From Agarophyton chilense (taxonomy: Eukaryota; Rhodophyta; Florideophyceae; Gracilariales; Gracilariaceae), in NCBI GenBank assembly GCA_030374765.1, contig JARGXX010000098.1, positions 806,001 to 870,000 of the forward strand: a DNA stretch of 64,000 bases. The letters are read 5' to 3'. The notes below the pieces were generated by a model. That model was given only the letters and a program-made list of their open reading frames with translations, had not been told where the DNA came from and ran no database searches. Positions 23,678-34,054 of this stretch are shown one piece after another. Each line of letters opens with the position of its first letter. Position 1 is the stretch's first letter. The position numbers and the translations under genes are program-made.

Positions 23678-26029
23678 ACCTCATCGGTATAGCTTACTAT
23701 ACTACAAGAATCCATGGGCGTCCGTTGTCCAGATAATATCTGAGAATATAAAGACTTCCGTGTACCGGTTATAGATATTTGTTCAACAGGGGTTCCTGTA
23801 ACGTAATCTTTCAGAGCTTTTCCAATACGCAAGGATTGGATTGTGAACTGGTCGTTCGTGATCCTGTATTTTCGCGCAGTGATCTTCATGAGTTTCAAAT
23901 AAAGTTGGTTCTTTTGGGTTTTCGAGATCTTTTGGTCATTCGGGACGTGCCTTCTTAAGATTCTTGAGAAAAAAGGCTACTGAGTTTTGAAGAGGTGTAA
24001 ATTACAGTTTACCTGCTTGTATTGTGAGAAGTTTTGGCGTCTGCGATGTTGATTACAAAAGTACTCTGTCCAAATGAAGAAAGTGGGATGTCACCGAGAA
24101 AAACCACATCGCCTCAGGAGAGTTTTAATGCTTCGGATACTCTTAGGCACACCCCGAAACTTAGTACCTAAACGTCAGCGACGTAGACGTGGTGATCTTG
24201 GGCGACATTTCATACAAATTCATATGCCATTTGTTTTGTAATAGAGACGGATGACTGGCAGAGCTTAAGATGTTTCCATCTCTTTAAACACTGCCGGGAC
24301 ATGCATAATTCATGTCGAAGTATGGAAAACATTATGAGCAATATTCACACCAGGTCAGAAATTTCCTTCCTTTTTCCAAGGCACAGATCCGTTAAGAAGC
24401 GCTTTTGGATGTACATGGAACAGCGTATGTCTAAAATGAGGAAGTTGGGGCTTTTGGCAATCCTCTAATGTCTAAAGGTCTCCAACGCAGAGATGTACTT
24501 GTTTTGTGTGCTTGGATTTACAGAAACGACAAGTGGTGGGGTTTTTTAAAAGAAAGCTTCACCGGAGACTAAACATCAAATGCTGCTAGATCGAGGTAAT
24601 TCAAACGGAGCAATTTCGAGTTGGCGAAGCGTGTTGTACACTTTGCCGTGCTTTCTTGTGACGTCATTTGCGCAAGTTACAATTAAGGACAGTGAAAGGT
24701 GTTGGAACCTTCAAAGTGCTGCTCTATATCTTCGAAAGTCTGGGGCTGGGAGACGGATGGTGGTGGTTTTGACCTGGGATACATTTGGTCACATTGAAAA
24801 GGTGAGCGCGAGTGGCGTATTTCTTTTTTATAATGAGTGCAACAGGGCTGAGCTGAAAGTTTTAGCCGTACCGATTGCACCTCATTGTTATTTCGAAGTT
24901 GTTTGTCCGTTCCTTGTGGTTTAGGCTTAGAGTGGAAGGCGTTAGCTGGTTTGCGTGCTGGGGGGTGTAAGGCTGCAGGGAATTTAAGAGCCGCAAGTAT
25001 GGGCGCCGTTGTATAGACTGTGGCTACCGCAAAGCTTTAAAAGTGCAAAGAGATGCAGAAGACGAACAAACGATCACAACGAAGCTGTAGGAGTAATCGG
25101 ACAGGCGGCTGTTGCCGCTTGCTGATAGCAATGGGGCTAGAGCAGGGGCAAAAGTGCGTAGGATGAGGCTCAGTAGCGCACTTTCGCCGGGAATCGAGAT
25201 GCAGTCAAACAAAAGAGGCAGCTAAGCTGCAAGAGTAAGGGCTAGAACGTGGTTGCCGCTTGCTGATAGAGACGGTGCTAGGAGGACGTGCAACGCCAGT
25301 GCTTGAGGGCGAAAGGAGCACACGGTCGGCTGTCATGGACCGACCACCGCTGCCCTTACAGTCTTCAAATAAATCCTCTTCTGCGTTCCTGGAGATTCCA
25401 GTGCCACTTGGGCTGGGCAGTGAATCAAACTGAAGTGTACCTAGTCGAAAGAGCATTGCCAGGTTGTACAGCTTGGTCCGCTGTAATGCTCAGCATGTGA
25501 GTGTTAACTTTTGGGGAAAAAGGCGTTGTTTGGACCCCAACTAGTTTCGCGAAGAACAACAATCGGTAACTTACCGCAGAGTTTGGCGTGAGGAAGAAAC
25601 ACTGCGGGAGGTGTTTACGTGATGTTCCGAGGAGGTTGAAGAAAAGGCGTGGCCGCCATATCTGTCAGATATGGAGCGCATGGGCATTGTTTACGAATTT
25701 ACCAATCAGAACTCTACATGTTGGGTTGAGGCGTGAGAGCAGAGATACTGCGCTCATCACTTGCCACGCGCACTGCCACCGAGCGCTCCGCGCCGCGACA
25801 CGCAGCTCCACGCTCTCGCGACGCCACCGTCGCGCGCGGTCGCGCGCGCTCTCTTTGCGTGCGCTGCGCAAAGCTACCAAGCAACTGGAGACCGCGGTCG
25901 TGTGACGTTATCTTGCCGTGCGTCAAGTTTACGTTTTGTTGTGCGCTTGCGCGCGCCCGTCGTGGCGTGCTTGCTGGCCTTTGTGTTGCGTTTGTGCGCG
26001 CGCTTGCGTTAGATACCCTTGTACCTACA
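23678..26029. other. Intergenic, no gene called
   Basis: The minus-strand open stretch 23898–23680 runs up to the Harbinger target site, and a plus-strand one spans 24580–24924. Neither resembles a known family. A diverged partial duplication with period about 141 bp lies at 25081–25269 (GTTGCCGCTTGCTGATAG at 25111–25128 and 25252–25269). A CCAAT motif at 25700–25706 and a CG-rich stretch at 25790–25990 precede the CBM20 gene and may belong to its promoter or leader. Confidence 0.5.
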
Positions 26030-27385
26030 ATGCGTAGCTTCTTGTTCTCCGCTGTGTCGAGTTTGTTTGGGGGGCAGACGCCGCCGTTGTCCTCGCTTGC
26101 TTCTCGTCGTCTTTCTTCCTCGCCTCTCTGCGCGTCCGAGTCTTCTCCGGCCCTCGTGCAGCCCTTCACCGACTCCGCCGCCGCCGACCATCTTGCCTCA
26201 AAGTCCTACCACAACCACCGAAGCCCTTCTCTCTCCTCCCCACTTTCTCTCCACTCGCCGCGTGTCTTCCCCGAACCCAACTCCCCTCCCCCGGAGCCCG
26301 CACCCCAACCCGCACCCCAACCCAAACCCAAACCTGAACCCGCACCCGAACCCGAACCCGAACCCGAACACACACCCGAACCCGAACACACACCCGAACC
26401 CGAACACAAACCCGAAGATCAACCCGGAGATCAACCCGAAGGTCAAACCGAAGACCAACCCGAAGACCAACCCGAAGGCCAGCCTGAAGACCAACCCGAA
26501 GGCCAGCCCGAAGACCAACCCGTACAACAACCCGATACCCAACCCTCCGCCAGTCCGAAACAAAGCTCCACAGAGACAAAACTTACCGCCCTTCTCGCCT
26601 CCTTGCACCACCAGCAAGTGGTCGCCATCGGTCAAGTCCCAAACCCACCTCCCGCCGCCAAGCTCTTCGTCGTATCCCCGGGCCTCGACGTCCCGCTACA
26701 CTGCGTCCACGTTCACTGCGACACGCGCCCGGAGGAGTGGCCCGTCGCCTTGGCCCTTACCGGCTTCGACTGGAGAGAGACCACAACATGGCTCCTACAA
26801 ATGGAAAACCATTCGGATTCCGCGCTTCGCGAGCAGCTCAACGCCGTCCACATGATGAGCACCCCATGCAGCGTCGTCGTGGTTCTGAGCTCGTCGTCCA
26901 ACCTCGCGCAAGTCGCCCACCAAGCCGCCTTTTTCGTCGATGACGCTCACACCCAACCACCCGTCTTCCTGCTCAGAAACAACCATCCCCAACCGACCTG
27001 CGTTGACGCCCACACCCCGCTGACCACTCCGCGCGCGAGCCTGTCCCCAGAACCGCGCCCTTCCCCGCCTGACGCTCCGCTGCTGCGCTTTGAGCTTGCT
27101 GTCCAAAGCCTCCCCCATCATGCGCGCCTGGCGTTGCCTGCAGGCTGCGTCAAGGTTGTGGGTAATCATTACCGATTGGGGGAGTGGAATGTTGAGAACG
27201 CCCTCCGATTGGCGCGTGCCGAGGATGTTTTGGTGGCCGAGGTCTTTACCCCCAGAAATGACATTCAATACAAGTACGTGTTTGTGAGTGCCGAAGGAGA
27301 TATTACGTGGGAAGAGGGAGATAACAGGTCTGTGCCCGCCACAGATGAACCCCTGCTGCGCCTGGAGGAGCGTTGGAGGCAATGA
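26030..27385 (+). CDS. CBM20 starch-binding domain protein with long Pro/Glu/Gln linker
   Basis: The ATG at 26030 gives 451 residues. The frame is open further upstream but without an earlier ATG. Residues 1–80 are Ser-rich. Residues 85–172 are a low-complexity linker of EP, EPEHTP and EDQPEGQP repeats. Residues 180–330 form an unrecognised region. Residues 352–447 are a CBM20 domain with VVGNHYRLGEWN (376–387), YKYVFV (414–419) and WEEGDNR (427–433), whose conserved Trp and aromatic residues bind alpha-glucan. CBM20 occurs in amylases, glucan dikinases and glucan phosphatases, but no catalytic domain is seen here, so a scaffolding or targeting role on (floridean) starch is inferred. The stop codon lies at the first bases of the 6.2 kb array. 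Confidence 0.75.
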   Translation: MRSFLFSAVSSLFGGQTPPLSSLASRRLSSSPLCASESSPALVQPFTDSAAADHLASKSYHNHRSPSLSSPLSLHSPRVFPEPNSPPPEPAPQPAPQPKPKPEPAPEPEPEPEHTPEPEHTPEPEHKPEDQPGDQPEGQTEDQPEDQPEGQPEDQPEGQPEDQPVQQPDTQPSASPKQSSTETKLTALLASLHHQQVVAIGQVPNPPPAAKLFVVSPGLDVPLHCVHVHCDTRPEEWPVALALTGFDWRETTTWLLQMENHSDSALREQLNAVHMMSTPCSVVVVLSSSSNLAQVAHQAAFFVDDAHTQPPVFLLRNNHPQPTCVDAHTPLTTPRASLSPEPRPSPPDAPLLRFELAVQSLPHHARLALPAGCVKVVGNHYRLGEWNVENALRLARAEDVLVAEVFTPRNDIQYKYVFVSAEGDITWEEGDNRSVPATDEPLLRLEERWRQ

Positions 27386-27664
27386 TTCACGCTTGCAGCG
27401 CCGTACACTCAGTGTAAATCAAGTAGTGTGCCTCCGTGAGCAACGTCATCGCTGATTCACCATGCATCAATGCGAAGCGGAGCACTGATAGCGGAAGTCT
27501 GACCGGTTGGAGAGGGTATCCTACGCTTGTGAGTATCTTGTTTTGGTGTTGCCCTGAGGCTGCGAGAGTAGTTTAGATGACTATCATAAGCTGCAAATGC
27601 AAATGTGTGGTGCAACGCAATGTTTTGCAGTCCGAGAAAGGTTCGACTCTCCTGTTGTGTGGGC

Positions 27665-27671
27665 TATAAAA
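27665..27671 (+). promoter_or_regulatory. TATA box of the array gene
   Basis: TATAAAA in a GC-rich context (GGGCTATAAAAGGGGTGG) lies 174 bp before the ATG, a textbook core promoter. The same box recurs at 33875, 40085 and 46295, so each gene copy has its own promoter. Confidence 0.75.
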
Positions 27672-27844
27672 GGGGTGGAGCTAGAGACGCACCGCTCCTC
27701 CAATTCCCACCTGCCTTCAGACTACCACCCATCAACTTCCAAGCTCTTGCGTCGAACGTCAGACGTCTTGGGAAACGCTTATCTACATAGGAGTGACACA
27801 GTTATCAACAGCAGACCGCAACGTTCAGCCACGTTACAATAATA

Positions 27845-29632
27845 ATGAACATCGACGCCACAGCGCAGCTCAATGCGAAAGAAGAGCTTGATGGGATGGT
27901 CAAGGGCGCACCGAATGAGGCCGAGCGGGTCAAGGCGATGCGGGACTTTGCGAAGAACGTCTCACCTGGCGATTATATCGACTACGACATATACGGCCGC
28001 GGAGAAATACACGCTTTCAGCAATGTGAGCGGCCACGACGATCAGGCAAATGCTGAAGGAAATGGAAACAACACTAGTTCCTCAAGCAACCCATCCCCAA
28101 GGACATTTATGGTCCCGATGAATCATTTGGGAAAGAAGGTCAGGGGCTTTGTCGCAAAGCTCTCTGGGTCCATGAACTGCCTCGGCAAGCGCAACTCGGA
28201 AGCGAATGAGGAAGAAGCGGAACCCTTTCTAAGTCCGCTCACGAACGAAAGCCACTCGCCGTCGCTCGAGAATCGCCAAGCTTCCTCTATCCATCACGCG
28301 CTCGTGGAGGGCGACACGCCAATCTCCGCTGAAGAAAAGCCCGTTGGGCAGCGTGTGGGACGCAAGCGAGTTTCAGACGCATCGGGCGATGGGGTGTGTG
28401 AGGAGCAAAAGGCCGTGAAGGACAACATACCCTGTCGCGTTGATGATGGTAATATGGATGAGACTCCGCGCCGCGTGAAAAGTAAGATGGGCAGTGAAGA
28501 AGATACTTCGGTGGTGGAGAAGGGCACAATCGTTCGCACCATTGCGAAGCTGCGGTCGACGGGTAGCTTCGCTTTTATGGAACCAACGTCGATGAGGAGG
28601 GAGGGTGGAGAATCGCATGATGCGGCTCCACCGCGGGAAGAGTCCTCAAGCGTGGCCTCGAAGTCGACTCCGAGCAGCGATGCGGAGTCGAAAGATCGAG
28701 TGGGTGAACTGAGTCTGGTGGACGAACATGAAGCGAGTGTGACGCTGATCGGGTCCGGTAGGGTGGAGGCACTGAGAAGTATGTTTGGGGAAGACGAACC
28801 GCAGACCGCCGAACAGGTTGTCATTCTGGATGGGCTTACCACACGGGAGTCGCACGCGAAAACAGAGGTGAAAGCTACCCAGCCAGACAAGTCGGAAAGT
28901 CTGGCAGAGACGGAAGGAACTGTTCTAGTGCCAGGGACTGGGAGAAGTGAAGCAGAGCTTTGTTCTTTGAAAGAGTTGTCGTCGCATCTATCGGGGCGGG
29001 TAGAGAAGCTCAGGTCCCTTTTTGAGTGTGCTTCTTCGGAAACACACGGTGTCGTCGCGGAGCAGATTCGCCGTGTCCCTGTTCATCACCGGGGGTTATC
29101 TTGCGATAGTGCGGCGTTTGATGAAAATCAGTCCCAGGGCTCCGATGAAATGGAAGGAGAAACGCGGTTAGCTGTCGGACGCCATGAGAATGAGGAAGCT
29201 GAGTCTGGACGAAATGCGCCAAGCGACAAGGTCGTGGTCAGATCCGTCCGCGGATCAAATGATCTGGATATCAGAAAAAGTGCAGCTGACGGGGAGTCGG
29301 GTCGAGCAGCGAACTCTACCAATGAGGTGGGGTCGGGGGAAACGCGTGTGCTCCCGAAAAATGTCGATGTGGTGGCAGTGGGGACTGCGGGCGGGAATGA
29401 GGACGGGGTGAAGAAGAACCATTTGGAGCCAGAGCCAAATGCAATCGTCGCTGCAGACGCCGCTGCGTCGCGGACTATTCGCAGGAGTCAGAACGAGAGC
29501 AGCGGGGAGGTTGCAGAGGTTGCAGAGGTTGACAGTGTCATCGCGTCTTCGACACGCTCAGACTCGGTTGTCGCTTCCGTTGACCTTTCGCAGCCCATGT
29601 CGCATCTTGTGGGGTCCTGCGTGATAGTGTAG
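27845..29632 (+). CDS. Array gene copy 1: unknown 595-residue hydrophilic protein with CaaX-like end
   Basis: Intact frame from ATG 27845 to TAG. I do not recognise a family. The first ~60 residues are the most ordered-looking (FAKNVSPGDYIDYDIYGRGE). A basic segment HLGKKVRGFVAKLSG lies near residues 92–106. The remainder is rich in Ser, Glu, Asp and Arg and is probably disordered. Three related short motifs occur: TIVRTIAKLRSTGSF (about 226–240), GSGRVEALRSMFGED (about 304–318) and LSGRVEKLRSLFECA (about 390–404). The last four residues, Cys-Val-Ile-Val, fit a CaaX prenylation box. There is no signal peptide or membrane segment. It differs from the other copies at two residues (SSNPS instead of SINSS near position 81). 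Being kept open in four copies suggests a real gene. Confidence 0.7.
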   Translation: MNIDATAQLNAKEELDGMVKGAPNEAERVKAMRDFAKNVSPGDYIDYDIYGRGEIHAFSNVSGHDDQANAEGNGNNTSSSSNPSPRTFMVPMNHLGKKVRGFVAKLSGSMNCLGKRNSEANEEEAEPFLSPLTNESHSPSLENRQASSIHHALVEGDTPISAEEKPVGQRVGRKRVSDASGDGVCEEQKAVKDNIPCRVDDGNMDETPRRVKSKMGSEEDTSVVEKGTIVRTIAKLRSTGSFAFMEPTSMRREGGESHDAAPPREESSSVASKSTPSSDAESKDRVGELSLVDEHEASVTLIGSGRVEALRSMFGEDEPQTAEQVVILDGLTTRESHAKTEVKATQPDKSESLAETEGTVLVPGTGRSEAELCSLKELSSHLSGRVEKLRSLFECASSETHGVVAEQIRRVPVHHRGLSCDSAAFDENQSQGSDEMEGETRLAVGRHENEEAESGRNAPSDKVVVRSVRGSNDLDIRKSAADGESGRAANSTNEVGSGETRVLPKNVDVVAVGTAGGNEDGVKKNHLEPEPNAIVAADAAASRTIRRSQNESSGEVAEVAEVDSVIASSTRSDSVVASVDLSQPMSHLVGSCVIV

Positions 29633-30542
29633 CTCTTCATTCACCACCTCGGGGGAACAAATATGGCGGGTCTGTGCTCGCATGCCTAGTCGAATTTCAT
29701 CATAGATAGATAATAACGTAGAAATCACTTGTAGGGAAATGAATCGGGCTAACGTTAGTCTTGTGCGAGGGGGTGTTTTGCTTTGCGCGATGCGCATCCT
29801 TCTTAGCTCGCACAGACATACTACAGCTGGACTGGAGTCACCCTTCGCCAGGGATTCAAGAGCGTCAAGTGTTTCTGTCCGCGACCTTGCCACCCCTCTC
29901 GAGATAGCCCTCACCCCGACTGCGGGCGATCTCGTTCCTCGCGCGATGAGCGCACTGGCCACCTTTCCAGACTGGAGCAGAACAAGAAAGTCATCCCAAG
30001 TGATTTGTCAACTTGCCCATCGCCATGGACAGCACCCGCCCGTCGTTAAAGCCCATCGCTCAACTACACTCCAACAACAGGTCGCGAGCCGATCACCAGG
30101 CATCAATGTAACATAACATGAGCCATTGTGGTCCCTTGCTCCCACAGAATGCATGGGAAATGGATGTAATGATTCTTGGTCTGTGCTTCAAGCGGATGAC
30201 TTGCAGCATTCGTGAAGGTACAGCACGTGTTATTTGCTCTTCTTGTTTGTCTCGTGACATTCACTGGACCGAAGAAGCGCTTGGTGCCTTGAATTAAGTC
30301 ACGCATCTCTTGCATCGTGAACCAATGAGAGCTATTGTGTGGGACCCAAGTGGCCCCAACCTAGTGCTAAAGGAGTTACTCATCGATCAATTCGAATGAT
30401 CAGCAGTAGAACGGTGCTGGTCAAATGTTTGTGGTTTCTTTCTCTTCCTAGACCGCTCAATTTCGGTCACACAGCACGAACGTCTTCACCCGAATCGATT
30501 ACGTGCCAGCAAACAACAGGGCTGGCATCTGTTTGAGACCAG

Positions 30543-30549
30543 TATAAAT
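30543..30549 (+). promoter_or_regulatory. Second TATA-like box in the unit, with a 28-codon frame
   Basis: TATAAAT is followed 18 bp later by an ATG frame (30568–30654) of 28 codons that has a second in-frame ATG at 30598. The same arrangement is present in the other units (36753, 42963, 49173). It could start a non-coding RNA, a short first exon (a GT follows at 30651) or nothing. Confidence 0.3.
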
Positions 30550-31548
30550 GCTGCTGCCCATCCGAGAATGGTCGTGAATTGCGCTGCGCCATCATCTATG
30601 GCCTGCGGATCTTCCGTGCGCAACACACGTTCAACCGAGTTTTCTCCGTCGTAACCTCCGACCCCTCTCCATTCCTTCTGGTATGTTCAATGGATCAGTG
30701 ATTCCTGGGCCCCACCGCTATTCCACTTGCGCCGACCACCGACTGACGCCTTTCCCCCCTCGTTCTGTTCTCGTGTTTGTGTACAGTTTCATTTCCTCTT
30801 TCTTTATCGGACCAACACTGTAATGCCGTGCAACGGCCAACAAGGTCAGATAGACGCGCTAGGCTTTGGATAAAGCGTGAAGGTAGTCGGTCTCCCTCTG
30901 GCAGGCCCTGAGCCCCGCTCAGGTGAGGTACCACTCCAGTATACTTGTACTGTCGCACTCTTTTGGAGCGTCTTTTGACGTGGGCAGAGGCCAGATATTC
31001 GGACCCAGGCTTTGAAAGAGGCGCAATTGTGGGCGTTTCCCTCTGGTAGACCCTGGGCGAAAGCTCTGAGACGCAAGATACTTGGTTGTGGTGCCTTCTT
31101 TGCCGTACTTGTTCGGTTGCGGGAGCGTTGGCAGTTGTTGGCGATATTTCAGTAGACTGTTGCGCGTGATAGTAGCACCACGTAGTTTGCTCGACACCGG
31201 TAATGCGTAGATAGTTCCCATAAACCGTCCACCTTATTTTTCTCCTTCCCGCATAATTGTTTGTTCTGACCCAATCATATCGTGAGGTGAAGCTGCCGAC
31301 ATATTACATAGACGTGACTCTCGTTACGGTTATACATCCAGCTGTAATACAAGCCGGGGTTGAGAGAGATTCACGCCTGTTTCTGACCTTTGTGCTTCCC
31401 GACACACCCCCAAATTACTGAATGCTCGAGCATGACCAGAAACATAGAAACAGACCTCGTGAAAAGGGACAAAGACACAGTGCTACAGCTTCCCCTCAAA
31501 CAAATTGAAATGGCAGTTTAAACTTGCATCCCTTTGACAGGTCTACCT

Positions 31549-31619
31549 TCTTTGAACTTATCCGCCAAGCTTGGTAGCTTTAGGGGTCTTTGAACTTATC
31601 CGCCAAGCTTGATAGCTTT
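31549..31619 (+). repeat. 38 bp direct duplication
   Basis: TCTTTGAACTTATCCGCC begins both halves at 31549 and 31587. The two copies differ by one base over 33 bp. Repeated at +6,210 and +12,420. Confidence 0.85.
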
Positions 31620-32647
31620 GAAACGTCTTTGCCATGCCAAAAGAGGGAGCAAAATCTTCTCGGAGACACGATGTCCTTAAAACCTCTGAATCGGTTTCAC
31701 ACCGCCATTAGGCTTTCCGTCAATAAATGCTCTTTTCTATTGCTGCTAAGAAATGACCCTCATCGGCCATTGGAACAAATCCGTTCTTGCACAGCAAACC
31801 TTGTGAGTTGAGTGCATTCCCATGGCATTCTCACGAATGCTGGGCCTCTTTCACGAGATTCTTAAGCAATCATTCTTCCAAGGTTTGCAAGTGGAAGAAG
31901 ATACAATACCAATGGTTCCTCTTTTTATGACATTGTGCAGAGAAAGAGATTACATCCATCTCTGGCTCTTTACTCTCATCTTGGGGTTCACAAAAAATTC
32001 CATCTCTCTTCCTTTGAACAGAACGGCTGCTTGAAGAGCTGTCGAACCACTTAATGCCCACCTTGAGCAAGGAGAATGTTCTTGGTTTTCAGCAGCGCAA
32101 ACGACGAAATACTGGCAAATGGATATTGTTCTCATGCTGCCACCCTATTATAGTTCAAACAAGAGGTTTCGGACAGCTGTATTCCACAGAGCAGTCCACT
32201 CAACTGATCTACATGGGTGACACAGGTCAGGCTGAGCGCTTGTTTAAGTTGAATATGCGATCGCTGACCTCAAGCCAACTCCCAGTCTTTGCTTCAATCT
32301 TGATGTTGTACCTTTCAAATAAGTGTCCGTGAGTAAACTTTCTACGACAGTATGGGTGGGAGTGAAGGCTTTGAACACAATTCATTCGTTCGCAGAACTT
32401 TTTATTCTTGCAATGTGGGTGGGGAAATGCATAATAAGGCAACTCAGAAGGTGACTGTTTTGCCACATGTCGACTAGATATGGGCGACCATGGCGCTTCC
32501 CAACATCCCAATGTAGGCTGTAGGCTGGATGCACAGGTGACAAGAGGATGGACTGTGTGCGGCCAGATTATAAACTCGTGATGCGAGACTGTAATTTGCA
32601 TTGATTCATGAAGATCAGATCGCGGAAAACGATCCGACAGAGGGCAT

Positions 32648-32741
32648 CACTTTTCTAGCCTACCCACTTTTCTAGCCTACCCACTTTTCTAGCCTACCCA
32701 CTTTTCTAGCCTTCCCACTTTTCTAGCCTACCCACTTTTCT
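32648..32741 (+). repeat. 17 bp minisatellite, 5.5 copies
   Basis: Unit CACTTTTCTAGCCTACC starts at 32648, 32665, 32682, 32699, 32716 and 32733 (partial). The fourth unit has one change (TTCC for TACC). Identical arrays lie at 38858–38951 and 45068–45161. Confidence 0.95.
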
Positions 32742-33062
32742 GTCGCTGTGTGGATTGTACCATAGTACTTTCCGCGCAAAGGTGCAAGACTCGTGTTTGA
32801 GAACTGCATCTTTTTGGACTCGCGGGGCCGTGCATACTGCGGGTTCGTGTTCGTGATGGGGTAGCACCGTCCGTACCCTCGTGGTTCACTCAAGGGTTTG
32901 GGTGGGGCTGTCCTGGCGGGCAACAGTAGATATTTACGGGAAGCAGATCCCCAAGCAGGGAACAGAACCCTGAGCGGAGAGCAGAATCCCAAGCAGGGAG
33001 CAGAAGAGCGAACTCGGAGCACAAATGCAAAATCGAACAAATTACCTTCACAGGAAGATCAT

Positions 33063-33127
33063 GGCGGCGGCAATAGGCGGCGGCAATAGGCGGCGGCAAT
33101 AGGCGGCGGCAATAGGTGGCGGCAAGC
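33063..33127 (+). repeat. 13 bp GGC-rich tandem repeat
   Basis: Four perfect copies of GGCGGCGGCAATA and a fifth degenerate one. Repeated at 39273–39337 and 45483–45547. Confidence 0.9.
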
Positions 33128-34054
33128 TAACTGGGGGCCCACCCGCCGCCCTTCTCCCTATCGCCCTTCGGGCCCGGGACCAGACATCCTTCCCCTGGTG
33201 CCCTTCTGGTGAGCCGTACTCCCCAGAGACTCTGCGCTTCCCAGGACCGCAGAGGACCAGCCCGGCAGCCCTGACCGGTAGCCCGTCCCGACGGACCCCA
33301 GGCCGCCCCCCCGGGCCCGTGTATTGAGATCCTCATCTCCTGTGCCGACGCGTACACCCGTACAGGGCGCACACGTAGTCGATACTTCATTCATAAACCA
33401 CCCAGAGCCGCTCCACTGTCGTCGTCGTTCTGTGGGCACCTGTTTGACGTCATATGTTTCAAGGGACGGACCGCTTCTAGACTGGAGCCCAGGCAGATCG
33501 CATCCGCTCTGCGCGCGCGGCAGCCCCGCCGCCGGGTGACCAGCCCCCTTCGGAGCTACCAAGCAGAGCCAGGCCTCACGATCCTGGAAATGATTCACGC
33601 TTGAAGCGCTGACATTCAGTGCAAATCAAGTAGTGTGCCTCCGTGAGCAACGTCATTATTGCTGATTCACCATGCATCAATGCGAAGCGGAGCACTGATA
33701 GCGGAAGTCTGACCGGTTGGAGAGGGTATCCTACGCTTGTGAGTATCTTGTTTTGGTGTTGCCCTGAGGCTGCGAGAGTAGTTTAGATGACTATCATAAG
33801 CTGCAAATGCAAATGTGTGGTGCAACGCAATGTTTTGCAGTCCGAGAAAGGTTCGACTCTCCTGTTGTGTGGGCTATAAAAGGGGTGGAGCTAGAGACGC
33901 ACCGCTCCTCCAATTCCCACCTGCCTTCAGACTACCACCCATCAACTTCCAAGCTCTTGCGTCGAACGTCAGACGTCTTGGGAAACGCTTATCTACATAG
34001 GAGTGACACAGTTATCAACAGCAGACCGCAACGTTCAGCCACGTTACAATAATA

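Larger units (their letters stand above)
29633..33588. other. Non-coding 4 kb of array unit 1
   Basis: No long convincing frame. It contains a second TATA box (30543), a 38 bp direct duplication (31549), a 17 bp minisatellite (32648), imperfect AAGCAGGGA(G)CAGAA strings at 32950–33010, a GGC-rich 13 bp repeat (33063) and a CG-rich end (33128–33588). Two imperfect copies of TCCCTCTGGYAGRCCCTG occur at about 30890 and 31039. The same content recurs at +6,210 and +12,420. Copy 4 has only the left part. Confidence 0.6.

Noticed and set aside
24580..24924. 114-codon plus-strand frame
   Set aside because: No recognisable motif, no supporting promoter, and a length expected by chance in this region.
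26166..26635. Minus-strand Val/Arg- and Gly/Phe-repeat frames over the CBM20 gene linker
   Set aside because: They are shadows of the Pro/Glu repeat read on the other strand.
28294..28890. 198-codon minus-strand frame inside each array gene
   Set aside because: It mirrors the plus-strand 595-codon gene, recurs only because the unit recurs, and has a Ser/Thr/Arg composition expected from reading that gene backwards.
32648..32741. Regularly spaced repeat considered as a CRISPR array
   Set aside because: Directly abutting 17 bp units without spacers in a eukaryotic genome: a minisatellite.
33128..33588. CG-rich unit end considered as ribosomal RNA or spacer
   Set aside because: No conserved rRNA block could be recognised.
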